Positions 20,713 through 33,470 of a DNA stretch of 64,000 bases are shown here, one piece after another. The stretch comes from Chrysaora quinquecirrha. Lineage: Eukaryota; Cnidaria; Scyphozoa; Semaeostomeae; Pelagiidae. The stretch is taken from contig JACTAT010000060.1 of the NCBI GenBank assembly GCA_014526335.1, forward strand, positions 1,616,598 to 1,680,597. The letters run 5' to 3'. A program made the position numbers and the translations under genes. The notes under the pieces are model-generated. The model was not told the DNA's origin and did not search any database. It saw only the letters and a program-made list of their open reading frames with translations. How positions within the stretch are numbered: the stretch's first letter is position 1; each line of letters opens with the position of its first letter.

Positions 20713-21299
20713 AGAGAAATAAAGCAAATCTTTTTAGTGATACAAAAACTTTTTAATGATAGGGTAAAAAGTAAACTAAAAAAATTAAAACTTACATAAA
20801 AATAGACTCCATCAGTGCATAAATCGCCTTAATTTATTTTCAAAGATAATACAGACATCACCCGCATCCTTCTAGAAAAGCGAAGCACCAAGTCCATCTC
20901 CAATTCTCCCAGATATAATATTTTGTTACTCACGTTCTTTATTAAACAGTCTTGCACTCTTTGTTTTTTGGAATAAACATGACATCTCCTCAACATTGAT
21001 CTTTTTAATACTAAACCTAAAAACGAAAAACCCCAACTTTAAATACCTTAAGTTTTTGATCGACAGCTGTCGTTTTAGATCTGACATTCATTGAGACCTG
21101 AACAAAATTAAAAAATTTTAAAAAGCGTGACAATTTAAAATTGAAGTCCAGACAATTTAAAATTGAAGTCCATAAAATTTAGAAGGGTAAAACATAAAGA
21201 AACGATTCTTTATTTTCAAAATATGATTTAGAAAATAGAAATTTAAATTTAATCAATTAGTATAAACGTAAGAAATGCAAATCTACAATAACTAATAAC
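20713..21299. other. AT-rich spacer, no gene seen
   Basis: Short direct repeats of GACAATTTAAAATTGAAGTCC occur in tandem near 21129-21170. Nothing coding was seen. Confidence 0.35.
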
Positions 21300-21590
21300 A
21301 AATAGAACTCAACTTAGAAGAAAGTTTTCATGATGCATTAAAAAGTTCCAAGAGTTGGGCTGGATATCGCTTTGGAGAGCGAAAAGCAGGAAAAGATGAA
21401 ATATCCTGACTAGATCTTCCTCTTCGCCATAATATCCTACAGCATTGGATGGATTGTATCGCAAGCCGTGAATATGTTCTCTGCAGTTTTTAAGCACCGC
21501 TCTTGTTCCAAGCTCCTGAACTTTTTCTCTAATAAAAGTTGATGCGAGTTTATTTTTAGCATAACATCACGCTCACAATTCTCCATCTTT
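21300..21590 (-). pseudogene. short frameshifted fragment starting MENCERDVM
   Basis: The minus strand reads MENCERDVMLKINSHQLLLE, then KFRSLEQERCLKTAENIFTA, broken by stops near 21440. An overlapping frame at 21497-21309 is probably its shadow. It may be the 5' part of the gene whose 3' part lies at 20300-20712. No family was recognised. Confidence 0.3.
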
Positions 21591-21714
21591 AATAATTATC
21601 AATGACTCCTCTAAAATCAGAGAAAATTTTGTTTGGAGTTTATGTCTTATTCACCCTCCTTTTATAATAAACACTTGTAATTGGATAAATGGCAGACTTA
21701 TTATGACAGGTGTC

Positions 21715-22165
21715 AATCAAAACTGCTTCTGGTCTAATTCAAGGTTTTAATTTTTTTCAAAACTGCTTCAGGTCTTTTTCAAATTTCTAACTTAGTCAAC
21801 AATTTTTTTTCAATTTCAGCATAAGAAATCTATGCCTCAAGGCTTTTTTGGCTTGCTAACTTAATTCAACATTTCTAACTCCGTTAAAACATTTTTTTTC
21901 CAAATCAATTTTTTAAAAACTGTCTTGAGGCTTTTTCGGATTTCCAACTTAGTTCAACATTTATAACTTTGTTCAAAAATTTTTTTTTAAATCAATTTTT
22001 CAAAATTTTTTCGGCCTTCTAACTTAGTTCAACATTTCTAACTTATTTCAAATTTTTTTTTCAAAATCAATGTTTTCAAAACTGCCTCAAGGCTTTTTAG
22101 GCTTTTTAACTTAGTTAAACATTTCAAAATTAGTTCAATGTTTTCAATTTTTTTGAAAATTAGGT
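21715..22165. repeat. degenerate 70-100 bp tandem repeat, about five copies
   Basis: The cassette CTGCCTCAAGGCTTTTT, TTCTAACTTAGTTCAACATT, then a T-tract and AAATCAAT recurs. CTAACTTA occurs near 21787, 21856, 22017 and 22106, with a variant near 21945. Copy length varies with the T-tract. Confidence 0.75.
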
Positions 22166-22858
22166 TTATTACCCTTTACAAGCTTCCTCCATCCTTCAGA
22201 TAGCTTGTACTACCAGGATATCTAGCGAGTGCATATTGTTTGAGGTTTAGCTCTCGAAAATCTTGGTGGAGCCAATGAAACATTAATGTGAATATAGACC
22301 ATCAATTTTTTATTTTTTTCAAAAAATTATTCTCTCAAAACCTCTGTATTTGATCTTACTCCATTATATAATACTTCTTTTATTAGCTGGCACAGTAGTC
22401 TACGGAGATTGGCAGGGACCCTGACAACCTGCCTACCAAGAATATCTTTGACCTTTTGCTCCTCATGTTTTGCATCCCCTTTACGCGTCACTTTCTCCAG
22501 CAACTGATGGGAAACATTCTGGGGCACTGTTACCATCAACGCATTTTCATCTTCTGGCAGTACATGCAGTTTCTGTATCTCAAGGAGGCTTTATTTTAAA
22601 GAAGTGATAACCCTTAAAAGCCCAAAGAATAGCCACTTCTTTCCACATATATTCTGAAAATCAGCAAAGGAAGACATACTTTTTTCAGAAAACTTGTTTC
22701 TAGTTTATTGCATGAGAGCAAGCAAATGATCTGCAGTTTTGAACCAATAGACTAAATAGGAGAGGGGGGAGCTGAAAAGGGTGGAATGAATGGGTTTAGC
22801 TAGTTGAGGTAAGAATTGGAACTAATTCAGTATTTTCTTACTGAACAAGTTTCACTGC
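22166..22858. other. spacer, one short minus-strand frame
   Basis: A 70-codon minus-strand frame at 22539-22327 (QVVRVPANLRRLLCQLIKEV) is coding-like in composition, but no domain or splice context supports it. Confidence 0.3.
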
Positions 22859-24351
22859 GTGGTTTTTTGTCCCAATCAGGATGAAAAGGAAGTCTTGAAA
22901 CATATGAATTCATTGATGGTTTGCTGTGAAGGTCACTTGACATTTCTTATTCGAAGAAAGATGAACAAGTCTGAAAAATTGCGTTCTGGTAAGTTTTCAC
23001 GCACCTGTGGTGCTCAGGAAGAATTTTGGCACTATATGGAAAACTGTCTAAGGTGATTCAAAGTATTATTGCAAGTTTGGTAAAACATCGAATTTTAGAC
23101 CCTGAGTCAAGTTTTATTCGTTCAACATGCTTAGATAATGCTCCAAAGGAGAAGCATCTTGTTTGCAATTCTGACCCTGACATTGGTAGTTTGGAAAGGC
23201 TTCTAGAAGATGTGTCAAAATCAATCAAGGATGGAGTAAGAAATCTATACAGTACTGCAGATCTTTGCTCAATCAACTCATTGTTTGTCATACGATTCTT
23301 ATTCTCGGCTAAAAGAAAGGCCCAAAGAGCTTTTTAAGTTGATAACTGCTTTGTGCAGAATCCCTGAGCAGGAATTGACCAATGAAACACGCTGGACGTT
23401 TTTTGTTTCCAGAATATTTGAGCTCATCTACTCTCTATTGATAGGTTTCACAGAAATTCTGCATTGGGTATAACAAGCTTGTTGTCCCCACAGACTCGTA
23501 CTCCTATCTTCAAAAATGGCTTTCTGCTTACTGTGTGACATTCAGTAAACCAGTGTATTTCCCTCAAGGTTTTGTTAAATGCACCTTTGATAACGAACAT
23601 GTCATAGGTGAAACACGATCAATCAAAGGCAAAAATAATGTCCCTCTTAGCGTAATAACAAGACATGCCTATTTGCTAATGGATGAACCTAATCGCATTG
23701 AAAATCAAACCTGTTTTTGCCCACGTGTTTGATTTCACAAAGAACTTTCTGTTGACGAAAAGCCTAAACTGCCTGACACTCTATCAGAGATGAAGAAGCT
23801 TTTCAGATTAACAAGAAACCCGTTTATAAAGGACAAAATAGATGCTTTGAGAAATAACAGGAAAAGCAGGGGAAAAACTGTGTTGACTGTATTAACGAAT
23901 TGTCAGATGCGCGTGGAGAAGCGGGTACCCAGAAGCTATGCGTGGCAGCCAATGATATGTCATACTCCATTTGCAGAAATATCCTTGCAAGTACTCGGTC
24001 GACACCAGAGAACATGTTAATACAGAAGAAGAAATTACAGTTAATGCACATTTTTGTGAACATGTCCCGACAATAGAAAATAATGTATCCATTATGACAG
24101 TTGAGCCAGATTTCCTAAATCCAAACAGCTACGAAAATATTTTACAGATTTTAAGGAACCTTGGTAAAACAGCTCGAATCAAAAGGTATTCTTCTGGTGA
24201 AAGGCAATGGTGGCTTACTGAACTTTACGGCACAATTGTTTGCATTATTGAACAAATAATTTTCAATGTACTGTTTTGCACTAAATGTAAATTATCTTTC
24301 TATCGCCTTTATTCATATAAGAAGCACAAGTGTGGATTGTTCTTCAGCTAG
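22859..24351 (+). pseudogene. frameshifted relic of a transposon-like gene
   Basis: Plus-strand blocks in three frames make sense in order: DEKEVLKHMNSLMVCCEGHL; SLERLLEDVSKSIKDGVRNL; KERPKELFKLITALCRIPEQ; TFDNEHVIGETRSIKGKNNV with LSVITRHAYLLMDEPN; and finally TARIKRYSSGERQWWLTELY with a zinc-finger-like FCTKCKLSF...KKHKC at the end (24351). The block 'FDN.xxxGxTxxxxxxNxxxxSVxT' reminds me of multi-copy transposase-like proteins of invertebrates (DUF6589-like), but I cannot confirm this. At least five frame changes make it non-functional. Confidence 0.4.
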
Positions 24352-25854
24352 GATTATTACTTGTTGAAATGATCACTTGCAAAGCATTTATGGGGCTGAC
24401 CTAGGAGATATACCGAGAGGAGGTGGTAAAGTGTCTTGCCTCTAAAACAAGCAAAGCACTTGAATATGCAAAGCACTGCAGTGATCACCATAAGATATGG
24501 CAAATAATGGAGCTGTTTTATATATATCAATTACCGATGAATTGCTAGTTCCTTTATTCGTCACTCACTCTAATCTCATGGAGTTTTTTCTACAGATGCG
24601 TACTGGGAATGGGTCCACACAAGGGTAAAGAACCCGATTATCTGTATATGAAGCAAATGGTAACTTTCTCAATGGGATGATGATAATCAGATATGGAATT
24701 AGAAATGGAAACATAACTGCTGCAAACTGTGGAAAATAGAAACTAAAATTGCTGGTTTTTGCAAGGGGACACCAAAATTATAGACGTATAATGGCTACTG
24801 ATAAGCTATGGTGACTTAAAATGCAGGAGGGTTTGAGCACGATTGTTTGTATACAAGTTGTGTTGGTCACTTAGGACATTATTAAGGCAGGGATTCTTGC
24901 CTCAAAGAAATAAAGAAGACTGCTAAATCATGGGTATTCTCAGGAGTTCTGTCAGATGAAGAATGACTAAGACTAGTTCAAGATCTTGACAAGCTTTGTT
25001 AGGTAAGATTTTTAGAGGCAATTTAAGCACTGCATTATCTCAGAGTATTTGCAAGATCACTTTCTAAAAAAGAGAGTTTGAATTATCAGCTCTACATTAT
25101 TTCAGTGAATGAACAAAACAATCAACCAACTTAACAAGAACTTTATCAAAAGTAAAAGAATAACAATTCGCTATCAATATAGAAGTTAAAGAAATATTTT
25201 TCGAGAAGAAAATTCAACCTCAAAGAAAATAGATTCAATGTCTTCATGTGGATTCTTGTACCCTTATCCACTGCCAAAACGTAGTAAGTTGTACAGGAAA
25301 TGGCTTGAAGAAGAAGATGGGCATTCTAAAAGTTGTTCATAAACAGCAATTATTTTCATTATATGGCTTAATTATTGTTGGGGAGACGTGATCATTGCTC
25401 TTTTTTTTTAAACAAAGGAAAAACTTGTTTGTCTTCAAACAATCGACGTTGAGGGGTTAACTGTCCATGCGCACTAAGACACCTTTCTTCCGCTAATGTT
25501 TTGCCTTCCCAGCAAAAACATCACTTGTCATTATTCAGGCGTTGGCCATGGGCGTTCAGGATAATTTTCATCGCTATCATATTATTTGAATTTCTGGTTG
25601 AAAATCTGGGTTTGTTTCATAAGGTCTTTTAGATAGAGTGTAACTGGCTTTGGCAGGGGGAAACAGCACACAGCGAGAAGAACCATAGCATTTTATTGCA
25701 GCATCAAAGCTATGGCCTAGATACGCCAAATGCTGTCAAGTGCTTGTGAATTAAATAACAGTCTGCCCAAATGGTCTGATTCCTCTTGGTTTAGGATTTT
25801 ATGTTGGTTTTTGGCCAACGACTTGTGTCATGGCGAGTCTCTGAGTGCAGGAAC
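24352..25854. other. 1.5-kb region without a recognisable gene
   Basis: Only very short open stretches occur. Its base composition is like the neighbouring relics, so it may be a more decayed middle part of the same element. Confidence 0.35.
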
Positions 25855-28800
25855 ACTTGAAATTTTTCATGAAAGCTACAGCAACTGGAAAACACTGCGA
25901 GCATACTGAGTGCAAGTATGATCGTGACCACTATCACTGCTGATACTGCCAATGTGCTAACAAAGGCCTAATAAATACGAAGATGGTCAAACACCTACAA
26001 TCCTACCATAAAGAAATAGCCGGGAATCTTGAAGCTGATTACCAGAGCTCTGATAGTAGATATGTAGACCATAAAGAAGCATCTCAATCAAGTCAAGAAT
26101 GTGTTCCTGCCTCGGATTTCTTACCTTCTTTTCTCTCTTCTCTTCAAAGTCCCTCTAGGGGCATTGTTGTGAAAAAAGTAAGGTATCAACACCTATCCCT
26201 TGAAAGCCTGGAAACCTTAAATTTCCATCTCCAGGGATATCTCCTTTATTCCATAAAGATGTTTATTTTCCAACCAGTTCAACAGAACCCTTTGTGATTG
26301 TGAACACAGATATTTTTGATAACCAAACTGAAAAGAGTTCACCTGCTAATCCTCCAAAAATTCGTGTAACATCAATATTTCTGGGGTCCTTTCACAAACT
26401 GTCAAATTTGCACGGCAAGCTCATGAAACGGTATGGAAAATTCCACCTAGAGAAATTTGCAGTTGCATTTTTAGACAGTCCCAGTGCTTCAAAAGTTCAA
26501 TATTTGATATCAATGAAAGATTTTGACATTTCAAATAAATTTTTTTACCATGATGTTGTAGCAGGGCTGACAGAATTACTTACAATGTATGTGCAGTACC
26601 ATCAAATAGTTGTAAGCACAGCAGATTGCCAAGAAACAAACATAGCATATGTAGAAATTAATGAAGTTTGGAAGTTTTGTGAAAATGTTTCAAACTATCA
26701 GCCTGAAGTAGGGAGATTTTGATCTAGATATGCTGTTTACAAAGATAATCATGCCCTTGTAGTTTAGAAAATGCAATCAGAACACTATTGGTTTCAAATA
26801 AATCTTCAACCCAAGGGCACTGCAGACCAAAAGATCAGAATCTTAAGGCAATGTGGGAAAAATTGTTTTAATCTTGGGACAGTACCAAATGTGTTGAAAA
26901 AGTCCTCAATGAATCAAAAGAGAGAGAGCAGCGTCATGCAAACTTAAAAGAGGAATTGAAGTTTTGCAATTTTTAGACTAAACCATAACAACACCTTTTT
27001 ACGCAGATTTTTTCATACAGTTAAGAGCCTGCTGGCATAGAGGATTGAAATATATATTTGAAAGTCTGCTGAAAAACAAAAAAAATAAGGTTGAACCTAT
27101 GGAACCAATGTCACTTGCAAGTCTTTGAAGTCTTTGCATCCTGCATCTGTTGCTATTAATTTTGTTTGACAAATGTTACACAAGCTGGCAAGCAGGGAGT
27201 AGATAAATTTGTTGCTGTTAAGATACTCCCCCTTGTGGCGGGAGATTTCTCTGAAATTATGACTGTGCCAAGAAATATCACAAAAAGGCAGCAAAAAGTA
27301 GCACTCAATCATGCAAACCAACAAATTGAAGTGATGTCAGAACTATTACTGCAGTCTTCTGGCATGGAAGTGGCAATTTCAAACTCAAGTGTGCCAGTCC
27401 AGCTAATGAAAAGGATGGTACAAGTCTGCACTTTGCAAAAAAGTTCGATTTAACATCATGGCTCTTTAAAAAACTTTCCATCTGCCTTTCTGACTAATCC
27501 TGCATTTGCAGCTGCAATAAAAATTTGAACAATGTCACTTGCATGATCAGGGACTGTTTGACTTTCAGCACTTTAAAATTCCAACTTGCACTTACAGAGA
27601 AATGAGTGCTCATATCCTGAATCAAACATTTCTTCCCATTATCCATGTGTATGGAAAAAATAGAGTCATTTTACTCTTATTCAGAATTTTGATTGCTGCA
27701 TATATCAAACAAAGGGTTGCACTAAGGCAACTAGAACATCAGTTCCAATTTCCCCTCTGCAATATATTGGTTTCCAAATTGATCCAAATGAGCAGATTAA
27801 GTCATACACTGATGATGGTTGGACAGAGATAATGAGAGGCAAAAAATTATAACATCGTATGTGAGAGCCTGTCAAGATATTTCCTTTTTAAAAATGCAAA
27901 AGCTGCCAAGTAATTTTACTCACATCATCATTGGTGGTCACTGTGGTATATTTGCACCCTATAGTCTTGACAATATTGGAAATGTATCAAGAGCTTCATG
28001 TGAATACAATTGCTGTCACCCTGAAGCTGATACGGTTGATTTCTTTGCGCTTAAGAAGTTTTTGGAACAAAACTCTTATGCAAAAGTCAGTTCAGTCATC
28101 AATAACTGCCCAGAAGCTGATGACATCACCATCCTGCTTTTGGAAAACAATCTTATAATCGAGGTTATAGCTAATTACTCTATAACATTGTTTTGTGCAA
28201 TCCACAGAAAAACTGGTTGATTTTAAAATGGGTAAATCCACTAAAAAGCCTAATGTAGACGATTCCGTTGAGGATTATAAATCTTTGAGCTCTAAGGTTA
28301 AATGAATTTTTTTGATGTGCAGAAACTATGATACTCTGAGAAACTCTGAATATTTCAAGAACACAGAGTTTGCTCTGGAAAGCCTTGGTGCACTAAGTAA
28401 TTTTACAGGAAGTGATAAAAATCCTGAAATTCGAAATATAACTAAAAACTTGGCTTTGGCAGTGTTTTGTGAGGCATACAAAGACAAATCCTCCCTCCAC
28501 TTGTTGATAACAATGGGCTCTTAATGAATACAAATTTGTGTAAAACAGCTTTCCTACTCCTCTATGCTCGTATATACTTCCACATAAACCAAGTATACAT
28601 ATGAAAAATTAAAACAATTACTTGGGACTCGATCACAAGTGAAGCGAATCCAAATGTAAAGCTACTGAGGGATATTAGGTATCAGTGTGCAAAAGGCCAA
28701 TTACATAAGATCACATTGATGGAGCTCTAGATGCAATATTTTTAAGATCAGTTTTCCAAGCACACGGATATAAGCAAGTATTTGAAAACCCTATTGCATA

Positions 28801-28930
28801 CCTAAGCCCTGTGGAGTATGGATTTGAAGAACTAAAAGGAAGAAAGTTGATAAAAGACTTATGGATCTCTTCAACAACATAAGAATTGGTATTACTGATA
28901 AAGCCAACCACCATTTACTCATGTAAACGT
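25855..28930 (+). pseudogene. long unidentified transposon-like relic with a C2H2-like finger
   Basis: Past a stop near 25950, a finger-like segment reads CKYDRDHYHC, then C..ANKGLINTKMVKHLQSYH. Coding-like blocks follow: 26294-26722 (IRVTSIFLGSFHKLSNLHGK, DFDISNKFFYHDVVAGL), 27166-27453 (VAVKILPLVAGDFSEIM), 27819-28220 (NFTHIIIGGHCGIFAPYSLD, EADTVDFFALKKFLEQNSYA), 28312-28524 (ALESLGALSNFTGSDKNPEI) and 28711-28914 (GALDAIFLRSVFQAHGYKQV). All are on the plus strand and separated by frame changes or stops. No known catalytic motif was seen. It could continue the 22.9-24.4 kb relic. Confidence 0.4.
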
Positions 28931-29025
28931 TTGTCAAAAACATAGTTCTACTTTGTGTCTTGCGCCATGATGTTTCTGCCTACACTGTGTTTTTCAATAC
29001 ATTTTATTAATATCCAAGACATACT

Positions 29026-29615
29026 TTACATATATTTGCAGAAAACTAGCCTGCAGGACTGTGTAATACAGACATATCCAATGAAATAGATGGGCAAACT
29101 ATCTGTCTTGTGCCTTCTCCCAAAGCTCATAAAACTTATGGAAAAATACTTCACTACAATCACAAAGTAGAAGAGGGGACCTTGAACACAAGTTATACAT
29201 AAATTTAGTTGCAAGAGAAATACATGAAATATTGACATAGCAGAAAGATTCCTTAACTGCAGGATAGATTGCAGGAAGTACAGAGTAAGAATTGCAAGGG
29301 ACAATTGTGACCTTTTGTTAAGGCTGGAAATAGCTGAACATAAGTCTTTAAAACTTCCTTGCTGCAAAGCTTTGAAGTTTTTCGCTTTTGTTTCAGCTAC
29401 TGCATGTAATGTTGATAAAGGTGACATCAACTGATTCCCGACCCGGCTCCTTCATTGACTGAAAGGGCATTGTATATGAAGGTTTTTTTAGTCTGACACC
29501 GAGGAAATCCTCTTGTAAAACTGTACCATGTTTGTTGTTTTAAGTCACATTCAAGCAATTCTTCCAACATTTTTATCATTAGGTGATCAGTTCCATCATC
29601 AGTATTGCTTCCCAT
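29026..29615 (-). pseudogene. minus-strand coding relic, unidentified
   Basis: The frame 29615-29427 reads MGSNTDDGTDHLMIKMLEEL, and an adjacent frame 29430-29026 contains AETKAKNFKALQQGSFKDLC and NKRSQLSLAILTLYFLQSIL. It reads toward the plus-strand relic ending at 28.93 kb, tail to tail. The family is unknown. Confidence 0.3.
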
Positions 29616-30714
29616 TATTGTTTTCTTACTCCATTTTTATGTTAGAAGGTCTAAGTCTGGGGAAACCAATGTGAACAGCAAAAGAATATAAATTTCCCAG
29701 TTGAATTTTGTCTTAAATCCTTTATTGAAATCGAAATGTGATCATTGCATTTGAGACTTTTGTTGGTTTCTCTTTAATGTTCCCCATACAAGAGTAAAAA
29801 TAGAGGACTTTGAGGTGTTTCCCCACATGGATGTTATTGTTCTGGATTTTGCTCTTTTGTGATCACATTTCTGCAAATGTACTGCAAATAAATTCATAAA
29901 TAGTCAATTAAAACCAAAAATATTGAAGCACCAGGAACAAACATGAAAGAATCTGTAAATTAATATCACAAATATTGTTCTTCTCTCCTACAAATCCAAT
30001 TCCAAATCAAAGATAACTTGACAGGTTTTTTACTTAGTTTAAAGTAGTTGATTATTCTGTCCACTGTGTAGCTTCCACTTATGCTATAGCCCTTATGTAT
30101 GCCACAATGAAAATTGCATTCATTTAAAGCATTACTGTGACTCAGTTTGTCCCGTTCTAAAGGTTAATTGAGCTTAATCAGTTATTAAATACAGATGTAA
30201 AAATTTTTATAAGGCCTTTGTAAGGAACTCAAGGCTGAAAATTCCCAAAAAATTAAGGAACTTTGAGGAACTGTTTGGGCTCGGATGAAAAACAAAGAAT
30301 CCCTTTTTTCAGCAACAAGATGTTTTCAATAAATTAATAACAATATGTTTCACATTGTTCTTCCTTAAAAGACTCCATTCGTATTTTAGGTGAGAAAATG
30401 AAGCAAGTTTATGTGAATTTACTGTAAGCATGAGTATTGAAACATATCTCACAACAAGGAACAGTATAAGAAACTTAAAGCTTCCCTTTATTGAAAAATT
30501 AAGGAACCCTAGTCTCAACTTAGACCAAAGGTTCCTTACACAAAAACGTGTAAGTACAAAATGCAATTTGTCACAGTTGTAAATTTGATGTATTGTACAT
30601 TTTAATGGTCTTCTGTATTAACAGACACTGTACAGGTCTCAGAGACATCAGGAAGTGTCTACTTATTCCCACTTAGTCAAGCAGAATTTTCTAAATCTGA
30701 ACTTTCTTTTTTTA
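29616..30714. other. AT-rich region with a possible small inverted-repeat element
   Basis: TGTAAGGAAC at about 30219 is matched in inverse orientation by GTTCCTTACA at about 30532. The interval repeatedly contains AAGGAAC-type motifs (30253, 30262, 30504). This would fit a MITE of about 320 bp, but the arms are only about 10 bp. No gene was seen. Confidence 0.3.
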
Positions 30715-30990
30715 TGTATTGAAAAATGCACCTTTCTGATGCTTTTTAAAGAAATTGTTCTGTCTCTCACTTCTCCGGAGATTAATATTTGACTTTGACA
30801 CCAATGCAGTCCTAAGTTTCTTATCGCCTTGGCTTTCAGCCTTCCTTTTTTGACTCGAAATTATTTTATCTGCTGAATGCTGCCTTCTCTGACTGGTTGA
30901 AGCTGAAACAGGAACTAAAGTTGTTGAAACTGGAACTAAATCTGTGACAATGACTTTTTTGCCTGTCCAGTTGAATATTTTTTGTCAGAC
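30715..30990 (-). other. open minus-strand stretch, possible exon
   Basis: About 90 codons are open: TGKKVIVTDLVPVSTTLVPV, STSQRRQHSADKIISSQKRK and LRRSERQNNFFKKHQKGAFF, with no Met at the start. It is Lys/Arg/Ser-rich, as in disordered nuclear-protein exons. No convincing acceptor precedes it. Confidence 0.3.
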
Positions 30991-31839
30991 TTTTATATAT
31001 ACTTGCTTGAAGCAGAGCAGAACCAATACTAAAGGAACTAAAGAGTCGATTAATTCAAAAATAATACTAGGCTTATCTACTTTGTGCGGTAGATAGGTGA
31101 AGAGACAACTACTAAAATAGATTAGCCATTAGTAATGTGGAAACAAATGGTCAAAGCAGTCCTAAAATATGGTGCAATACACCTATAAATAACTCTATAC
31201 AAGTTGTAAAATTATCACTAAGTTCAGAAGAATTGTCTGGTAACAGCAATGGTAACTCCATTGCTGATCTGTCCCGATCAAATAGTTACGACCTTGTGGC
31301 ATCCATCAGCACGAGCAAGGCGAGAGAGCATCACGTCAAAATCAGGTGCTAATCCGAACTGGCAGGCAAGGTCCTTCAATCCCAAAAAGCTAGTAAGATA
31401 TTTTTTAAAATGAGACAAATTATCATGTTTGGCAGGTCAATAACTAGTCTGCTTGATGTCTTTCTATCGGACATTACTCTGCACTTTGCTTGTTAACACT
31501 GACAAGAACTTGACAATGCCTGGTCTTGCAGCCATTTTGTTTCTTCAGTGTTTGAGGTTTGTTTGGGAGGAAGTATTGAGCCTCATGGGGTACTTTGAGG
31601 CTGTAGGCTGGCCCTCAATATCTACGGAGGGGGTGTTTTAGGGGAGATGTCAGACCAGAGCAACCTCTTGTTCGAGAAAATAATTCTGATGTGTTTGTAT
31701 TTCATCTACAATTTGATAACTTTTTTTACTGTAAAGGTGTAATGTTAGTAACACTGTGATTGTTTTCTCTGTCATATTTCAGTTCTGGGTAAGTCTGAAA
31801 AAATACACAAGTCTCTCAATCTCTTTCTCTCTCTCTAAA
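30991..31839. other. spacer with one Ser/Asn-rich plus-strand frame
   Basis: 31137-31352 (+) reads SLSSEELSGNSNGNSIADLS and ends at 31352. A neighbouring frame (GANPNWQARSFNPKKL) could continue it. The family is not recognised. 31540-31640 is locally GC-rich (TGGCCCTCAATATCTACGGA) without a clear feature. Confidence 0.25.
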
Positions 31840-32935
31840 TATTTGAGTTTTGCGACATGTGCTGCATGTCATACTTCTTTCTATTTTCAAAAGGTTATTT
31901 CCTTTTTTTTAGAAATTTAACCTGATTCTCAATAAGCTGTCTGATTTAAGAAAATTATGGACCACCTGAATGGCATATAGATTTGTTTATTTTTGAGTAA
32001 CAACGCAAAATAACCTGCAAATGCAGCAAATGTCGCAATATCAGTGATAAGAAGGAAAATGTCAATAAATTGTTCCTACAAAGCAAAAAATACTATAAAT
32101 TGTTTAGTAGTCATTTTTTGTAGTGTACCTTTCGTAATCAAAACAACAGAAATTGTGTTTTTGTTCTTTCCAGTTAAGTCATACATGCTTTCAATAATCA
32201 TGCCCCCAAACGCCTTCGAAAATTTTCTCCGGCTTGACAAATGCGGAATTTTTTCTTTAAAGCTCATTAATTTACTTACTTGACGTCCTTTTTCAATGCA
32301 AATAATTGCAGCATGTTTCAAAACATTCCAAGCTCATATCTGACGAAAATCTAAGCTCTTGCTTTTTTTTTTCTTCTTTTACATCACTTTTTTGTGCAGT
32401 AGTTCATATCTGACAAAATCAGCAAATGTCACACATGCGATGTTTGTATCCCTCAATGCAATATTCAACTTTTGTAAGATATGAATATTTAGACGTTGAC
32501 TTGAAATGAAAACTCTAGCGATCTTCTTAGGAAAAGCATCTTAATTATCAGAATATATCACTTTTTGAAAGGGAGAAATTTTTTCTTTCATATTAGAAAT
32601 GAAACTTTTAGCACTGTGACATTTGCTGCACAAACATTGGAAACAATTGTTTTACAAATGCAGCATATGTCACAGTTTTGCAATGTTTGTCTTTGTCAAT
32701 GCTGGAAACATTCAGCAAACATCGCACATTTCTGATATTTGTATCTACCACTGCTATATTAAAAAAAACTTTAAAAACCAGTTTTTCTTTTGGTGATAAA
32801 CAATGAACTTTAAAAAATACATTAATCATTCCACTCCAACAAATTCTTCCAGCTTCTTGGAACTGGGAGATGTATTTTTTGGTAAAAAAAAACATTGTCA
32901 AAGATTAAGACATGTAACATATGCTGCATAAGGAT
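31840..32935. repeat. dispersed motif related to GACATTTGCTGCA in both orientations
   Basis: Related 12-18 bp motifs occur at about 31852 (GCGACATGTGCTGCATG), 32021 (TGCAGCAAATGTCGCA), 32420 (CAGCAAATGTCACACATG), 32615 (TGTGACATTTGCTGCA), 32658 (TGCAGCATATGTCACAG), 32712 (CAGCAAACATCGCAC) and 32910 (GACATGTAACATATGCTGCA). The 32615/32658 pair is an inverted repeat with one mismatch over 17 bp and could form a hairpin. On the minus strand several copies lie in similar peptide contexts (VTYAAFV, VTFADFV, ATFAAFA), so a decayed repetitive coding sequence is an alternative. Confidence 0.55.
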
Positions 32936-33116
32936 TACCAAATTCGGGCCGATGACATTCAAATACTTCATGAAGAGTTTATTACTATATACTATATTTT
33001 TGGTATATCTTACGAATTTCAACATTTTCAGTCATTTATATCATCGATAAAACTAGATTAGAAAAGTAGAAAAACTTTTGGAGGCAAAGGTGCTATGTAA
33101 CTATACTTCCAATATG

Positions 33117-33470
33117 GATCAATCAGAGTAGCGCATAACAGTTCACTAGTGCAATCTCTTACTGTTTCTTATATACTAATATCATAAATGACTAGCTCTT
33201 GCAATTTTCTTTCTACTCTATCATGCAGAGCCTTTCCCTGATATATCGATCAATCAGAGTAGTGCAGATTAGTTCACTGTCGTAATTTTTAGTTTTTTCT
33301 TGCATAAAGAAGTCATAGCTAAATGTCTAGCTAACTGTCATTTTCTTTCTATTATCATGAATGACCCGTCTCTGCAGTATGATCATTCAGAATAGCGCAG
33401 AATAGTTTATTACTGCAATCTCTTCCCCTTACTTATATACTGAAGTCATAATTGTCCAGCTACTTGGTAA
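33117..33470. repeat. 131-bp tandem repeat, three degenerate copies
   Basis: GATCAATCAGAG occurs at 33117 and 33248, and GATCATTCAGAATAGCGCAG at 33381. Each is followed by AGTTCACT/AGTTTATT, a CAATCTCTT-like block, TTATATACT and CATAA. The array ends exactly where the 72-bp satellite begins. Confidence 0.75.
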
